Both the position numbers and the translations under genes were made by a program. 64,000 nt of DNA from Novosphingobium sp. Gsoil 351 (GTDB taxonomy: Bacteria > Pseudomonadota > Alphaproteobacteria > Sphingomonadales > Sphingomonadaceae), in assembly GCF_009707465.1 (NCBI RefSeq), contig NZ_CP046120.1, forward strand, positions 3,439,501 through 3,503,500. Reading direction: 5' to 3'. Under the pieces are notes generated by a model. That model was not told the DNA's origin and ran no database searches. It saw nothing but the letters and a program-made list of their open reading frames with translations. Below are positions 47,234 through 54,913 of the stretch, piece by piece. How positions within the stretch are numbered: position 1 is the stretch's first letter; every line of letters starts with the position of its first letter.

Positions 47234-47347
47234 TCAGACCAGCCCGCTCGCGCTCAGCGCGCTCACAGGCATCGCGGCGATGACGAAGGCGAAGCTGAAG
47301 GCGGTGGCGAGCGTGGCGGCGAAGGCGGCGTTGAGGCGGTTGGTCAT
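47234..47347 (-). CDS. 37-residue hydrophobic peptide
   Basis: A short frame encodes MTNRLNAAFAATLATAFSFA followed by FVIAAMPVSALSASGLV: one hydrophobic helix resembling a signal peptide or a single-pass membrane miniprotein, with a possible ASA/SALSA cleavage region. ATG 47347 has GGAG nine bases upstream and a hairpin terminator lies beyond the stop. It is divergent from the LysR-family gene, with two perfect dyads between, the normal layout for a LysR target. No function is known to me. Confidence 0.6.
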   Translation of the reverse strand: MTNRLNAAFAATLATAFSFAFVIAAMPVSALSASGLV

Positions 47348-47421
47348 GATCGTTACTCCGGTTGGGGAAGTCGGCTTGGCGTCGCTTCCGATGACCAGGA
47401 GATAGGCGCGCTTGGGGCGCC

Positions 47422-47433
47422 AGTGTTAACACT
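47422..47433. promoter_or_regulatory. 12-bp perfect palindrome in the LysR/peptide intergenic region
   Basis: The sequence AGTGTTAACACT is self-complementary. It lies 75 bases upstream of the peptide ATG and 72 bases upstream of the LysR start, a plausible second operator or activation half-site for a LysR regulator. Confidence 0.5.
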
Positions 47434-47446
47434 GTTATTGCGCACC

Positions 47447-47468
47447 GGTTATGCATGGATGCATAACC
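47447..47468. promoter_or_regulatory. 22-bp perfect inverted repeat, probable LysR operator
   Basis: Arms GGTTATGCAT and ATGCATAACC flank GG. The core fits the T-N11-A rule of LysR-family sites and lies 37 bases before the TTG start of the LysR gene, as expected for an autoregulated recognition site. A 14-base gap separates it from the palindrome at 47422. Confidence 0.65.
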
Positions 47469-47505
47469 GCGCCGAGAGCCTCACCGGGTCGCGGGAGGAT
47501 GGCTT

Positions 47506-48411
47506 TTGTTTGACTGGAACGATCTGCGCCATTTTTTGGCGGTGGCGCGCAGCGGCAGCACGCTGGCGGCTTCGCGCACGCTGCGGGTGAGCCAGGCAAC
47601 AGTCTCGCGACGGGTCTCTACGCTGGAGGAGACGCTGGGCACCCCGCTGTTCGCGCGCAGCGCCAGCGGTTACGAACTCACGTCGCGCGGCCGCGCGGTC
47701 TTGCCGCTGGCCGAGGCGGTCGAGGCCGCCGTGATCGGCTTTGACGAAGCGGTGAAGGCGGAGACCCGCCGATTGTCGGGCAAGGTGATGCTGACCACGG
47801 TCGAGTCCGCCGCGAATTCCTGGATTATCCCGGCGCTTGCGCAGCTGCGTGAGGTCCATCCCGAAATCTCGGTGGAGATCGTCACCAGCGACCTCCCGCT
47901 CGATCTGGCGCGCGGCGACGCCGACGTGGCTATCCGCTTCGGACGCAAACCGACGCAGGAATCGCTGGTCGTGCGCCACCTCACCGATCTCGAGGAATGT
48001 TTCTACGCGAGTCGCGAAATGGTCACCCGGTTGGGGCGGCCTTGCACTCACGCCGAGCTCGCATCCTACCCGATGGTCGGTTATTCGGACGAGCGGCTGG
48101 GCGACATCGGCGAGTGGATTGCGGCCAATGTCCCCAATGCCCGGTATGTCCAGCGCGCCAACGCGCTGTCGAGCATCGTGGCCGCGGTTCGCGCGGGCGT
48201 CGGGGCGGCGGTGCTGCCCACGATCATGGGCGACGACATCCGCAATCTCGTCCGCCTGATGCCGCCTATCCCGCCCAAATCGACCTGCTGGCTGGTCACC
48301 ACCGACGCCGCCCGCCGGCAGCCGCACGTGCGCGCGGTGATCGACTGCGTCGTGGCACAAGTCGAGGCTACGATGCGGCGCGGGCCTGCGGATGAGGCGC
48401 GCTATGCTTGA
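47506..48411 (+). CDS. LysR-family transcriptional regulator
   Basis: A 301-residue regulator. The helix-turn-helix is at residues 3-60 (NDLRHFLAVARSGSTLAASRTL, broken: LRHFLAVARSGSTLAASRTL; then SQATVSRRVSTLEETLGTPL), followed by a periplasmic-binding-like effector domain (VMLTTVESAANSWIIPALAQ, RGDADVAIRFGRKP). The start is TTG 47506 with GGAGG at 47494-47498. The usual target is the divergent gene, here the 37-residue peptide; the inverted repeat at 47447-47468 is the likely binding site. The ligand is unknown. Confidence 0.9.
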   Translation: MFDWNDLRHFLAVARSGSTLAASRTLRVSQATVSRRVSTLEETLGTPLFARSASGYELTSRGRAVLPLAEAVEAAVIGFDEAVKAETRRLSGKVMLTTVESAANSWIIPALAQLREVHPEISVEIVTSDLPLDLARGDADVAIRFGRKPTQESLVVRHLTDLEECFYASREMVTRLGRPCTHAELASYPMVGYSDERLGDIGEWIAANVPNARYVQRANALSSIVAAVRAGVGAAVLPTIMGDDIRNLVRLMPPIPPKSTCWLVTTDAARRQPHVRAVIDCVVAQVEATMRRGPADEARYA

Positions 48412-48423
48412 AGCAGACTTTGC

Positions 48424-49866
48424 TTAGAACGCCCCTGGCACCTCGCGCTGGAGCGTGCTCGGCGCGTTGGGCTGAACCAGATTGCGATTGCCGCCCGCCG
48501 CCAGCGTGGTCTGCCCGCCGCCCGAAATGGGGTTACAGGTACGCCCGGCCAGGAAATCGAGCGCCACCTTGACCGAGGCCTCGGCTGGATCGCCGAGCTG
48601 TTTGGTGTAATCGTCGCCAGCGCTGCACGTCGCCTCCACCCGGCTTGCCAGCCCGGTGTAGTAGTCACCCTGATGCGCGGAGTTTTCGGTGCGGAAAGCG
48701 ATCGGGCGCAGGCGGTCGTCGCACGAGGCCTTGTCGAGCGCGATCTGGCCGACGGGCTTGCCGAAGGTGTTGGTCCCGATCAGCGCCGAGTTGGCGTGTA
48801 GATACGGCGTGAACGCGTTGATCAGCAACTCGCTTGCCGAGGCGGTGCCGGTGGTACCGATAAACGCGATCTTGGTCGCGGCGATCGCCTGGCTCAGCGC
48901 GCTGAAGTTATCGCTGTCGTTGTTGCTCGACTTGCTCGCGCGGAAGGTTGTGAAACTGAACGTCTGCCCGACCTTGTCCGCGCCCATCAAGTCACCGAAC
49001 AGCTCCGCGATCGAGACCAGCCCTCCGCCGTTATAGCGCAGATCGACGATCACTTGGGTTACGCCCTGGCTTTTGAACGTGGCGAAGGCGTTGCGCAGCG
49101 CCGGATCGGCGGTGTCGATGAACGTGCGCAAGTTGACGTAGCCGACTTTGGTGCCGCCGTTGTCGATGACCTTGACACCATATCGCGATGAGACCGGGAG
49201 CAGGGCATAGTCCGCCTTGGTGACCGTCAGATCCAGCTGGGCACCGTTAGTGATAACGCGCAGCACGCGCGTGGTCCCCGCAGTCGTCGGGCCGAGCGCG
49301 TCGACCACCGCCTGCGCGCCGCCCGACTGCATCAGCGCGGTGACGGTCTGGAGATTGCCCGCGCTCGTGCCGATGGCGACTATCTCGGTCCCGCGATCGA
49401 TTCCGGCGGACAGCGCCGGCGCGCCCTCGAAAGCCTCGACCACGAACACCCGCTTGGCGGTGGTGTCATAGGTCAGGCGGATTCCAAATCCCGCGCTCGA
49501 ACCCGAATTGAAGAACGCGTTCTCCTCTGCGATCGAGGCGAGGTGGGTGAAGAAACGGTCCTTCGACTGCGCGCGTGCCGGAGCAACCAGCGCGTCGATG
49601 TAGTCCTGTACAGTGGCATAGCTCGCCGGGTTGACCGTGGTGTCCAGCGATTCTGGAAATAGGTACCATTCCTGAAGCTGGCTCAACGCCCAGGCCTTGC
49701 GTTCACTGAGCGAGCATCCGCTGGGGGTCGGCGTCGGCGTGGGTGTCGCACCCGAGGTAGGTGCCGGGGTTACCGCGACGGGCGGCGCGCCGCTGCTGCC
49801 GCCACCGCCGCATGACGCGAGCGCCGCTACGAGACTGACCATCAGAGGGAATCGACGGAGGCGCAC
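48424..49866 (-). CDS. S41 family peptidase lipoprotein
   Basis: A C-terminal-processing-type serine protease anchored to a membrane. The 480-residue protein has a lipoprotein signal (VAALASCGGGG, Cys19), a TP-rich linker (PTPTPTPSG, about 40-50), a PDZ-like region (FFNSGSSAGFGIRLTYD onwards) and the S41 core: VTQVIVDLRYNGGGLVSIAE, the catalytic Ser in GTTGTASASELLINAF and the Lys in NTFGKPVGQ. A Cys pair (CDDRLRP, CSAG) may form a disulfide. ATG 49866. The substrate is unknown. Confidence 0.9.
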   Translation of the reverse strand: MRLRRFPLMVSLVAALASCGGGGSSGAPPVAVTPAPTSGATPTPTPTPSGCSLSERKAWALSQLQEWYLFPESLDTTVNPASYATVQDYIDALVAPARAQSKDRFFTHLASIAEENAFFNSGSSAGFGIRLTYDTTAKRVFVVEAFEGAPALSAGIDRGTEIVAIGTSAGNLQTVTALMQSGGAQAVVDALGPTTAGTTRVLRVITNGAQLDLTVTKADYALLPVSSRYGVKVIDNGGTKVGYVNLRTFIDTADPALRNAFATFKSQGVTQVIVDLRYNGGGLVSIAELFGDLMGADKVGQTFSFTTFRASKSSNNDSDNFSALSQAIAATKIAFIGTTGTASASELLINAFTPYLHANSALIGTNTFGKPVGQIALDKASCDDRLRPIAFRTENSAHQGDYYTGLASRVEATCSAGDDYTKQLGDPAEASVKVALDFLAGRTCNPISGGGQTTLAAGGNRNLVQPNAPSTLQREVPGAF

Positions 49867-49982
49867 GGTTTGAAAGTCTCCCTGAAAAGCAACGGCTTGC
49901 TCAGTCGTACGGCCCTGGCGCTGTTAGCCGGAATGAATGCTGAACGAAACGCGGGTTGGGGCGTCGGAATCTGGCTTGTAGG
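49867..49982. other. Spacer between S41 protease and DoxX-like gene
   Basis: No gene is supported in this 116-base gap. It contains the upstream region of the S41 protease gene, with tctccc (49876-49881) giving GGGAGA as its ribosome binding site on the minus strand. Confidence 0.4.
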
Positions 49983-50438
49983 TCATGCCTTTTGCGCCCT
50001 TCGCCGCCCAAAAGGCCAGTCGATCGCTTCGCCGGCCCACAACGCGGCCCACACCACATCCGGCTGCGCGAGCAAGCGGGGGACATGATAGGCCAGCCCC
50101 AGGCCGTGATCCGGTTTGGCCAGATCGATCAGCATGTGATTGACGTTGGCGGGATAGACGCAGACCGCGTAGACCGCCAGGCCGATCCCGGCGGCCCGGC
50201 GCAGCGGTCTCGACCACGGCTGGAGCAGCGCTGGCACCGCCGCTAGTTCGGCTAAGCCGGTCAGCAGAATCACCGTGACGGGCCACGGCACCCAGTGCGG
50301 AGTGATGCCGAGAAACGGCTGGGGACGCGCAACGTGGAAGATACCCGCCGTCAGATACAGCGCGGCAAGAAGCCAGCGGACGGTCGTGCGGGCCAAAGCG
50401 TGATCCGCTCTGCTTGGTTGGGTGGCCGCGGAATCCAT
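49983..50438 (-). CDS. DoxX-like family membrane protein
   Basis: A 151-residue protein with four helices: TTVRWLLAALYLTAGIFHVA, PWPVTVILLTGLAELAAVPALL (given here as VTVILLTGLAELAAVPALLQ), LRRAAGIGLAVYAVCVYPAN and a final ALWAGEAIDWPFG. The layout matches DoxX/DoxD-like proteins of uncertain function. The ATG at 50438 has GGAGGAAA upstream. Conserved His and Asn in PANVNHM sit at a helix end. Confidence 0.84.
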   Translation of the reverse strand: MDSAATQPSRADHALARTTVRWLLAALYLTAGIFHVARPQPFLGITPHWVPWPVTVILLTGLAELAAVPALLQPWSRPLRRAAGIGLAVYAVCVYPANVNHMLIDLAKPDHGLGLAYHVPRLLAQPDVVWAALWAGEAIDWPFGRRRAQKA

Positions 50439-50604
50439 GGCGGTATTTCCTCCCTCGTTCCGGCAAGCATTGGCGATTGCGGCCCTGGCGGCAAGGGGGT
50501 GACGCAAAGCACTGCGTGTGCCCGCGAGAATCGCCAAGGCGGGTTGCGCGGTCCCGACAATTCGTTAGGGTCCGGCGCGCGCACCTTGTGAGTTCGGGGG
50601 TCCT

Positions 50605-51570
50605 TTGGGCAAGGAATTAGGCGACACTTTCGTTCGGTTCGAGAGCGACGGTCAATGCTTCGAGGTGCCGGTCGAGCGCCTGGGAGTGTGCGGCTTCGGG
50701 CGCTCGCTGTCGAACACCGTCGTCCTTACCGATACGATGGCCAGCCGCGAGCACGCGATCATTCGCCGCAACGCGACGGGTTCGTGCGTTCTCAACGATC
50801 TCGGGAGCACCAACGGCACCCGGCTCAACGGCCGCCCGGTTTCGGTGCCTACCGCGCTCAATTCGGGAGACGTGATCCAGATCGGTCGCCAGTCAATCGT
50901 CTTCGTCCAGACCAATGCGCCCGAAAAAATGGTCGATCCCAACGCCGGGCGGACCCAGTTCCTCGTCGAACAGCAGCTTGTCAGCGTGCTGGTGATCGAC
51001 TTGCGCGGCTACACTCCGCTCTCAGCCAAGCTGGGTACGGTGATGGCCGAGCTGATGGGTGAAATTTTCCGCCAGTCGGGTGCGCTACTCAAGGAACACA
51101 ACGCCTGGTCGACCAAGTTCATCGGCGACGCGGTGATGGCGGTGTGGGTGCACCCAAGCAACTCGCTCGCCCGCGCCGACATCGTCAACGCGTTCGACGT
51201 GATCAGTGGCTACCAGGAGATTTTCCTGATGGCCCAACGCCAGTTCAAGCTGGCCGAGCCGCTGAAGTTCGGCGCCGGATTCAACGCCGGGATGGCCAGC
51301 ATCGGCAACATCGGCAGCGAAGGCGCAGCCGATTTTACGGCGATGGGAGAGGCGGTGAACATCGCCTTCCGGTTAGAGACCGCGACCAAGGAGCAGGGCT
51401 GCGACGTGTTGATCGCCAAGGAAGTGTTCGAGGCGCTCTCGGATGCCTATTACGTGCCCGGCGGATTGGTCCCGGTGGACCTTAAGGGCTATGAAGAAGG
51501 TCACCTCGCGCTTCCGTTGACCTTCGACCAGATAGGGACCGTGGTGGACGAGTTGCTAGCGGCGGCTTAG
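50605..51570 (+). CDS. FHA-domain class III adenylate cyclase
   Basis: A soluble 321-residue protein in which a phosphothreonine-binding FHA domain (about 8-100; GRSLSNTVVL, SREHAII, NDLGSTNGTRLNG) precedes a cyclase domain (about 125-300). Metal-binding Asp132 (VIDLRGYT) and Asp175 (FIGDAVMAVW) are present; the adenine-selecting Lys is in LKFGAGF and Thr in DFTAMGEAVN; the transition-state Asn and Arg are in VNIAFRLE. All key residues for cAMP synthesis are there. The start is TTG 50605; no better start is in frame. A kinase partner is not encoded nearby. Confidence 0.88.
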   Translation: MGKELGDTFVRFESDGQCFEVPVERLGVCGFGRSLSNTVVLTDTMASREHAIIRRNATGSCVLNDLGSTNGTRLNGRPVSVPTALNSGDVIQIGRQSIVFVQTNAPEKMVDPNAGRTQFLVEQQLVSVLVIDLRGYTPLSAKLGTVMAELMGEIFRQSGALLKEHNAWSTKFIGDAVMAVWVHPSNSLARADIVNAFDVISGYQEIFLMAQRQFKLAEPLKFGAGFNAGMASIGNIGSEGAADFTAMGEAVNIAFRLETATKEQGCDVLIAKEVFEALSDAYYVPGGLVPVDLKGYEEGHLALPLTFDQIGTVVDELLAAA

Positions 51571-51593
51571 CCGCCCGTTTGCTGCGGGAAGAT

Positions 51594-52892
51594 CTACTCT
51601 GCCGCCTCGCGCAACCCCGGGTCCAGGTGCCACTCCGGCGCCACATCGCTTGCCCGTAACCGCGCGCTTTCCTCCACGATCCAATCCCGCGTGATCGGGA
51701 TGGCACTGCGGTCCTTCACATAGATCAACTGCCAGTTGACCATCTTGCCGTTACGGAAGGCTTGCTCCGCGCCAGCAAGATAATACTGCCACATCCGGTA
51801 GAACCGCTCGTCGTAGAGATCGACGATCTCATCTTTGTGCATCACCGTGCGGCGATACCATTCCTCTAGCGTGTGCGAATAATGAAAGCGCATCGCTTCC
51901 ACATCCATCACCTGCCAGCCGGCTTTCTCGCTCTGCGCGACAAGTTCGCTGAGCGCGGGGATATAGCCGCCGGGAAAAATGTATTTCCGCGTCCAGGCAT
52001 CCGTAAAGCCGGGTGCTCCTGCGCGACCGCAGCAGTGGCTGAGCATAACCCCGTCGGGCTTCAGCAGGCGATTTGTGTGCTGGTAGAAGATCGGATAATG
52101 CGGCGTACCGACGTGTTCGAGTAGTCCAACAGAGCTGATCCTGTCGAATTGCCCCTCGACCGAGCGGTAGTCCATGAGTTCGAACTTTACCTTGTCGGCC
52201 ACGCCCAGTGCGGCGGCGCGTTCCTTGCAGAACGCGATTTGGTCTTCGGCGAGCGCCACGCCTAGCACCTCGCATCCGTAATGCTTGTTGAGATACAGCG
52301 CGAACCCGCCCCAGCCGCACCCGATGTCCAGGACTTTCATCCCGGGCCGGATGTACATCTTAGCGGCGAGGTGCGCCTTCTTGTCGAGTTGCGCCTGTTC
52401 GAGGCTGACGTTGGCCGCTGGATCGCGGTAGTAGGCCATCGTGTACTGGCGGTCTTCGTCGAGGAACAGCTCGTACAGGCGGCGAGTCAGGTTGTAGGTA
52501 TGCTTGGCATTGCGCGCGGCCTTTTCGGGCGGGTTGATACTGTCGATCCGGGCGACCAGCGCTTGCCCGGCCTTGCGCAGCAGGCCCTTGGCCTTGAATG
52601 CCTCGCCGCCGTCTTTCTTGCCATTCTCGGTCACGAACAGCACCAGATCGCGGATGTCGTGAGGTGGTTCGATGACCATCCGCCCATCCATGTACGCCTC
52701 ACCCGCGCCGACCTGAGGGTAGCGCGCGATGTGGGCGGAGGCGCCCTTGTCGGTCAGCCGCACCTTGATCGGACCCTGGCCGTCGAGCCCCAGCGCATCG
52801 GGGCCGTATTCATAGGCCTTGCCGTTATGATCGGTGATGACGAGGCGACCCTTGCGGATCACCCGGGTGAGCATTTGGTCGAGCAGCCACAT
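51594..52892 (-). CDS. cfa: Cyclopropane-fatty-acyl-phospholipid synthase family protein
   Basis: The enzyme adds a methylene or methyl group from SAM to unsaturated acyl chains in membrane lipids. The 432-residue protein has an N-terminal lipid-binding part (DKGASAHIARYPQVGAGEAYMDG, pieces GASAHIARYPQVGAGEAYMD) and a C-terminal SAM domain with VLDIGCGWGGFALYL, SVGLLEHVGTPHYPIFY and YIFPGGYIPALSELV. The bicarbonate-binding Glu/His of Cfa correspond to the LEHVG region. ATG 52892. It is divergent from hemF by 80 bases. Confidence 0.92.
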   Translation of the reverse strand: MWLLDQMLTRVIRKGRLVITDHNGKAYEYGPDALGLDGQGPIKVRLTDKGASAHIARYPQVGAGEAYMDGRMVIEPPHDIRDLVLFVTENGKKDGGEAFKAKGLLRKAGQALVARIDSINPPEKAARNAKHTYNLTRRLYELFLDEDRQYTMAYYRDPAANVSLEQAQLDKKAHLAAKMYIRPGMKVLDIGCGWGGFALYLNKHYGCEVLGVALAEDQIAFCKERAAALGVADKVKFELMDYRSVEGQFDRISSVGLLEHVGTPHYPIFYQHTNRLLKPDGVMLSHCCGRAGAPGFTDAWTRKYIFPGGYIPALSELVAQSEKAGWQVMDVEAMRFHYSHTLEEWYRRTVMHKDEIVDLYDERFYRMWQYYLAGAEQAFRNGKMVNWQLIYVKDRSAIPITRDWIVEESARLRASDVAPEWHLDPGLREAAE

Positions 52893-52972
52893 GGCGCAAC
52901 AACTTATGGGAGGGCCGATTGCTGGCAAGCGGAATCTTGCGCGCGGATGAACGATGCGCGATGGCACTGTGC

Positions 52973-53829
52973 ATGACCGACTGGATCGACAACACCGCCG
53001 CCGCCCGCACCTGGTTCGAGAGCCTGCGCGATCGTATCTGCGCCGCTTTCGAAGACATCGAGCGCGAGGCGGGCAGCGATGCCGCTTTCGCCTACACCGC
53101 GTGGGAGCGCGAGGAGGACGGCAACCCCGATCCCGGCGGGGGGTGCGCGGCGTGATGAAGGGCAAGGTCTTCGAAAAGGTCGGAGTCAACGTCTCGACCG
53201 TGCGCGGCCAGTTCGCCCCCGAATTCGCGGGCACCATCCATGGAGCGGCGGCGGACAACCCCGGGTTCACCGCCACCGGCATCAGCCTGGTCGCGCACTT
53301 GGCCAACCCGCACGCCCCCGCCGTGCACATGAACTGCCGCTTCCTGGTCACCAGCAAAGCCTGGTTCGGCGGAGGCGCCGACCTCAATCCGCCGCTGCCC
53401 TATGAAGAGGACACCGCGGACTTCCACGCCACGTTCCGCGCCGCCTGCGCACGGCACAACCCGACATACTACGAACGCTATCGCAAGTGGGCCGACGAGT
53501 ATTTCTTCATCCCCCATCGCGGCGTCCATCGCGGGGTGGGGGGAATCTTCTACGATCATCTGGAATGCGAGGACGCCGCGGCGTTCGAGCGTAATTTCGC
53601 GTTCACCCGCGATGTCGGCGAAGCGTTCCTCAGCATCTATCCCGAACTTGTCCGGCGCCGCATGCACAGCGAATGGACCCAGCAGGACAAGCTGCGGCAA
53701 CTTGAATGGCGCGGTCGCTACGCCGAATTCAACCTGGTCTACGACCGCGGCACGCTGTTCGGCCTGAAGACAGGAGGCAATATCGACGCAATCCTGATGA
53801 GCCTGCCTCCGGAGGCTGTCTGGACCTGA
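52973..53829 (+). CDS. hemF: Oxygen-dependent coproporphyrinogen III oxidase, frameshifted in this sequence
   Basis: HemF makes protoporphyrinogen IX with O2 in haem synthesis. The first 56 codons (ATG 52973; FESLRDRICAAFEDIEREAG) and the rest (MKGKVFEKVGVNVSTVRGQF, HMNCRFLVTSKAWFGGGADL, FFIPHRGVHRGVGGIFYDHL, EFNLVYDRGTLFGLKTGGN) are in different frames. Adding one G to the six-G run at 53138-53143 gives PGGGGVRGVMKGK and a normal protein of about 285 residues. The last 91 bases overlap the convergent PAP2 gene. An assembly error is the likely cause. Confidence 0.93.
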
Positions 53830-54734
53830 AGCGCAGGGGCCAACGGTTCGTCTGGCACCAGTCGGGCGACTCGCCAAGCGACCATGGCGAACAGAGCCAG
53901 CCCACCCAGCACGTCGACCAGGTGGTGGCCGCCATGGACTAGGATGGCGGGAATCATCGCAAGGTTTAGAATCGCGAGTGGCCAGAATATCGCGGTTCGC
54001 CGTGCGTACCAGACCGCCATCGCGGCCATGACCGTGTGCATGGATGGAAACGCGATCAACCCGATGAGGCTGTTCGCGTCGATGGTCCGCACGCCATCGT
54101 GCAAAAGTGCCCGCAGTTGGGCGGTATAGACGGGGTCAACCACCCGGCCGAGCCGCGACTCCACCGCCGGACTAAGCGTTGCATAGAGGCTCGGTCCGAA
54201 GCTGGGGGCCAATGACCAGATCATTATGCTGAAACAACTGCACAGAACGCCCGTAAGGACGAACCGGTGGAGCGCCACCTGCCGTCCGCTGAACCCGAGA
54301 ATGAGGATCATCGCCGCAAGCTGAATCAGTGACGACTTGTAGACCCAGCCCAAAGCATTGGCCGCCCAGCCGAGACGCGAAACCGCTGCCGCGAACGCTC
54401 CCCAGTCGAAGCCTATCTTTGCATCGGCGCGTATCAGCAGCGGATCAATTGTCGCGCTTCCGGGATGGATCATCAGATAGTTGAGGACCGCACCGCCGTT
54501 TGTGAAGAGGACGAAGATCGCACAGCTCATCAGGGTCATCGAGATTTGCGGGGCGCGGCCTAGGCGGCGATAGGTCGTGGCGAGACCGATCAGTGCGGCG
54601 GCGACGAGATAATGCGGCGCAAAGCTGACGTAATCGAGATAGACGCCGCGGGCTTGCGCCAACACGATCGCCGCCCCGGAGACGGCCAAGATCAGCCCGC
54701 CTGAGATTGCTTCCGCTTCATATACCCGCGCCAT
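53739..54734 (-). CDS. PAP2 superfamily membrane phosphatase
   Basis: A 331-residue integral membrane protein of the phosphatidic acid phosphatase type 2 group. Phosphatase motifs are FPSMHTVMA (motif 2 His) and HGGHHLVDVLGG (motif 3 His and Asp), with about six helices (LILAVSGAAIVLAQ to LALFAMVAWRVARL). Inositolphosphotransferase-like AUR1 relatives share this layout. The last 35 residues, after WRVARLVPDE, are encoded antisense to the end of hemF and look unlike the family. ATG 54734. The substrate is unknown. Confidence 0.84.
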   Translation of the reverse strand: MARVYEAEAISGGLILAVSGAAIVLAQARGVYLDYVSFAPHYLVAAALIGLATTYRRLGRAPQISMTLMSCAIFVLFTNGGAVLNYLMIHPGSATIDPLLIRADAKIGFDWGAFAAAVSRLGWAANALGWVYKSSLIQLAAMILILGFSGRQVALHRFVLTGVLCSCFSIMIWSLAPSFGPSLYATLSPAVESRLGRVVDPVYTAQLRALLHDGVRTIDANSLIGLIAFPSMHTVMAAMAVWYARRTAIFWPLAILNLAMIPAILVHGGHHLVDVLGGLALFAMVAWRVARLVPDEPLAPALQVQTASGGRLIRIASILPPVFRPNSVPRS

Positions 54735-54913
54735 CTTGCCTGCCGGAGCTCCTTGCCCAAGGCTTACCGCCGTCTAGCGCCGTACAGTTTCCGCCCGCTC
54801 GTCTTATCAGAACACTTCTGCCACGGCGGGTATTACGATTCGGTAACCATGTTGGCTTCGCGACGAGGGAATTTCCTTGCCGCAACCGCCGCTTGCCCCC
54901 CACATTAGCGGTG

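Noticed and set aside
47145..47405. 86-codon plus-strand frame over the small peptide gene
   Set aside because: It reads through two hairpins and lacks a ribosome site, whereas the minus-strand peptide has all three signals.
49870..50088. Short plus-strand frame beside the S41 protease
   Set aside because: It uses a TTG start, runs antisense into the DoxX-like gene, and shows no protein-like pattern.
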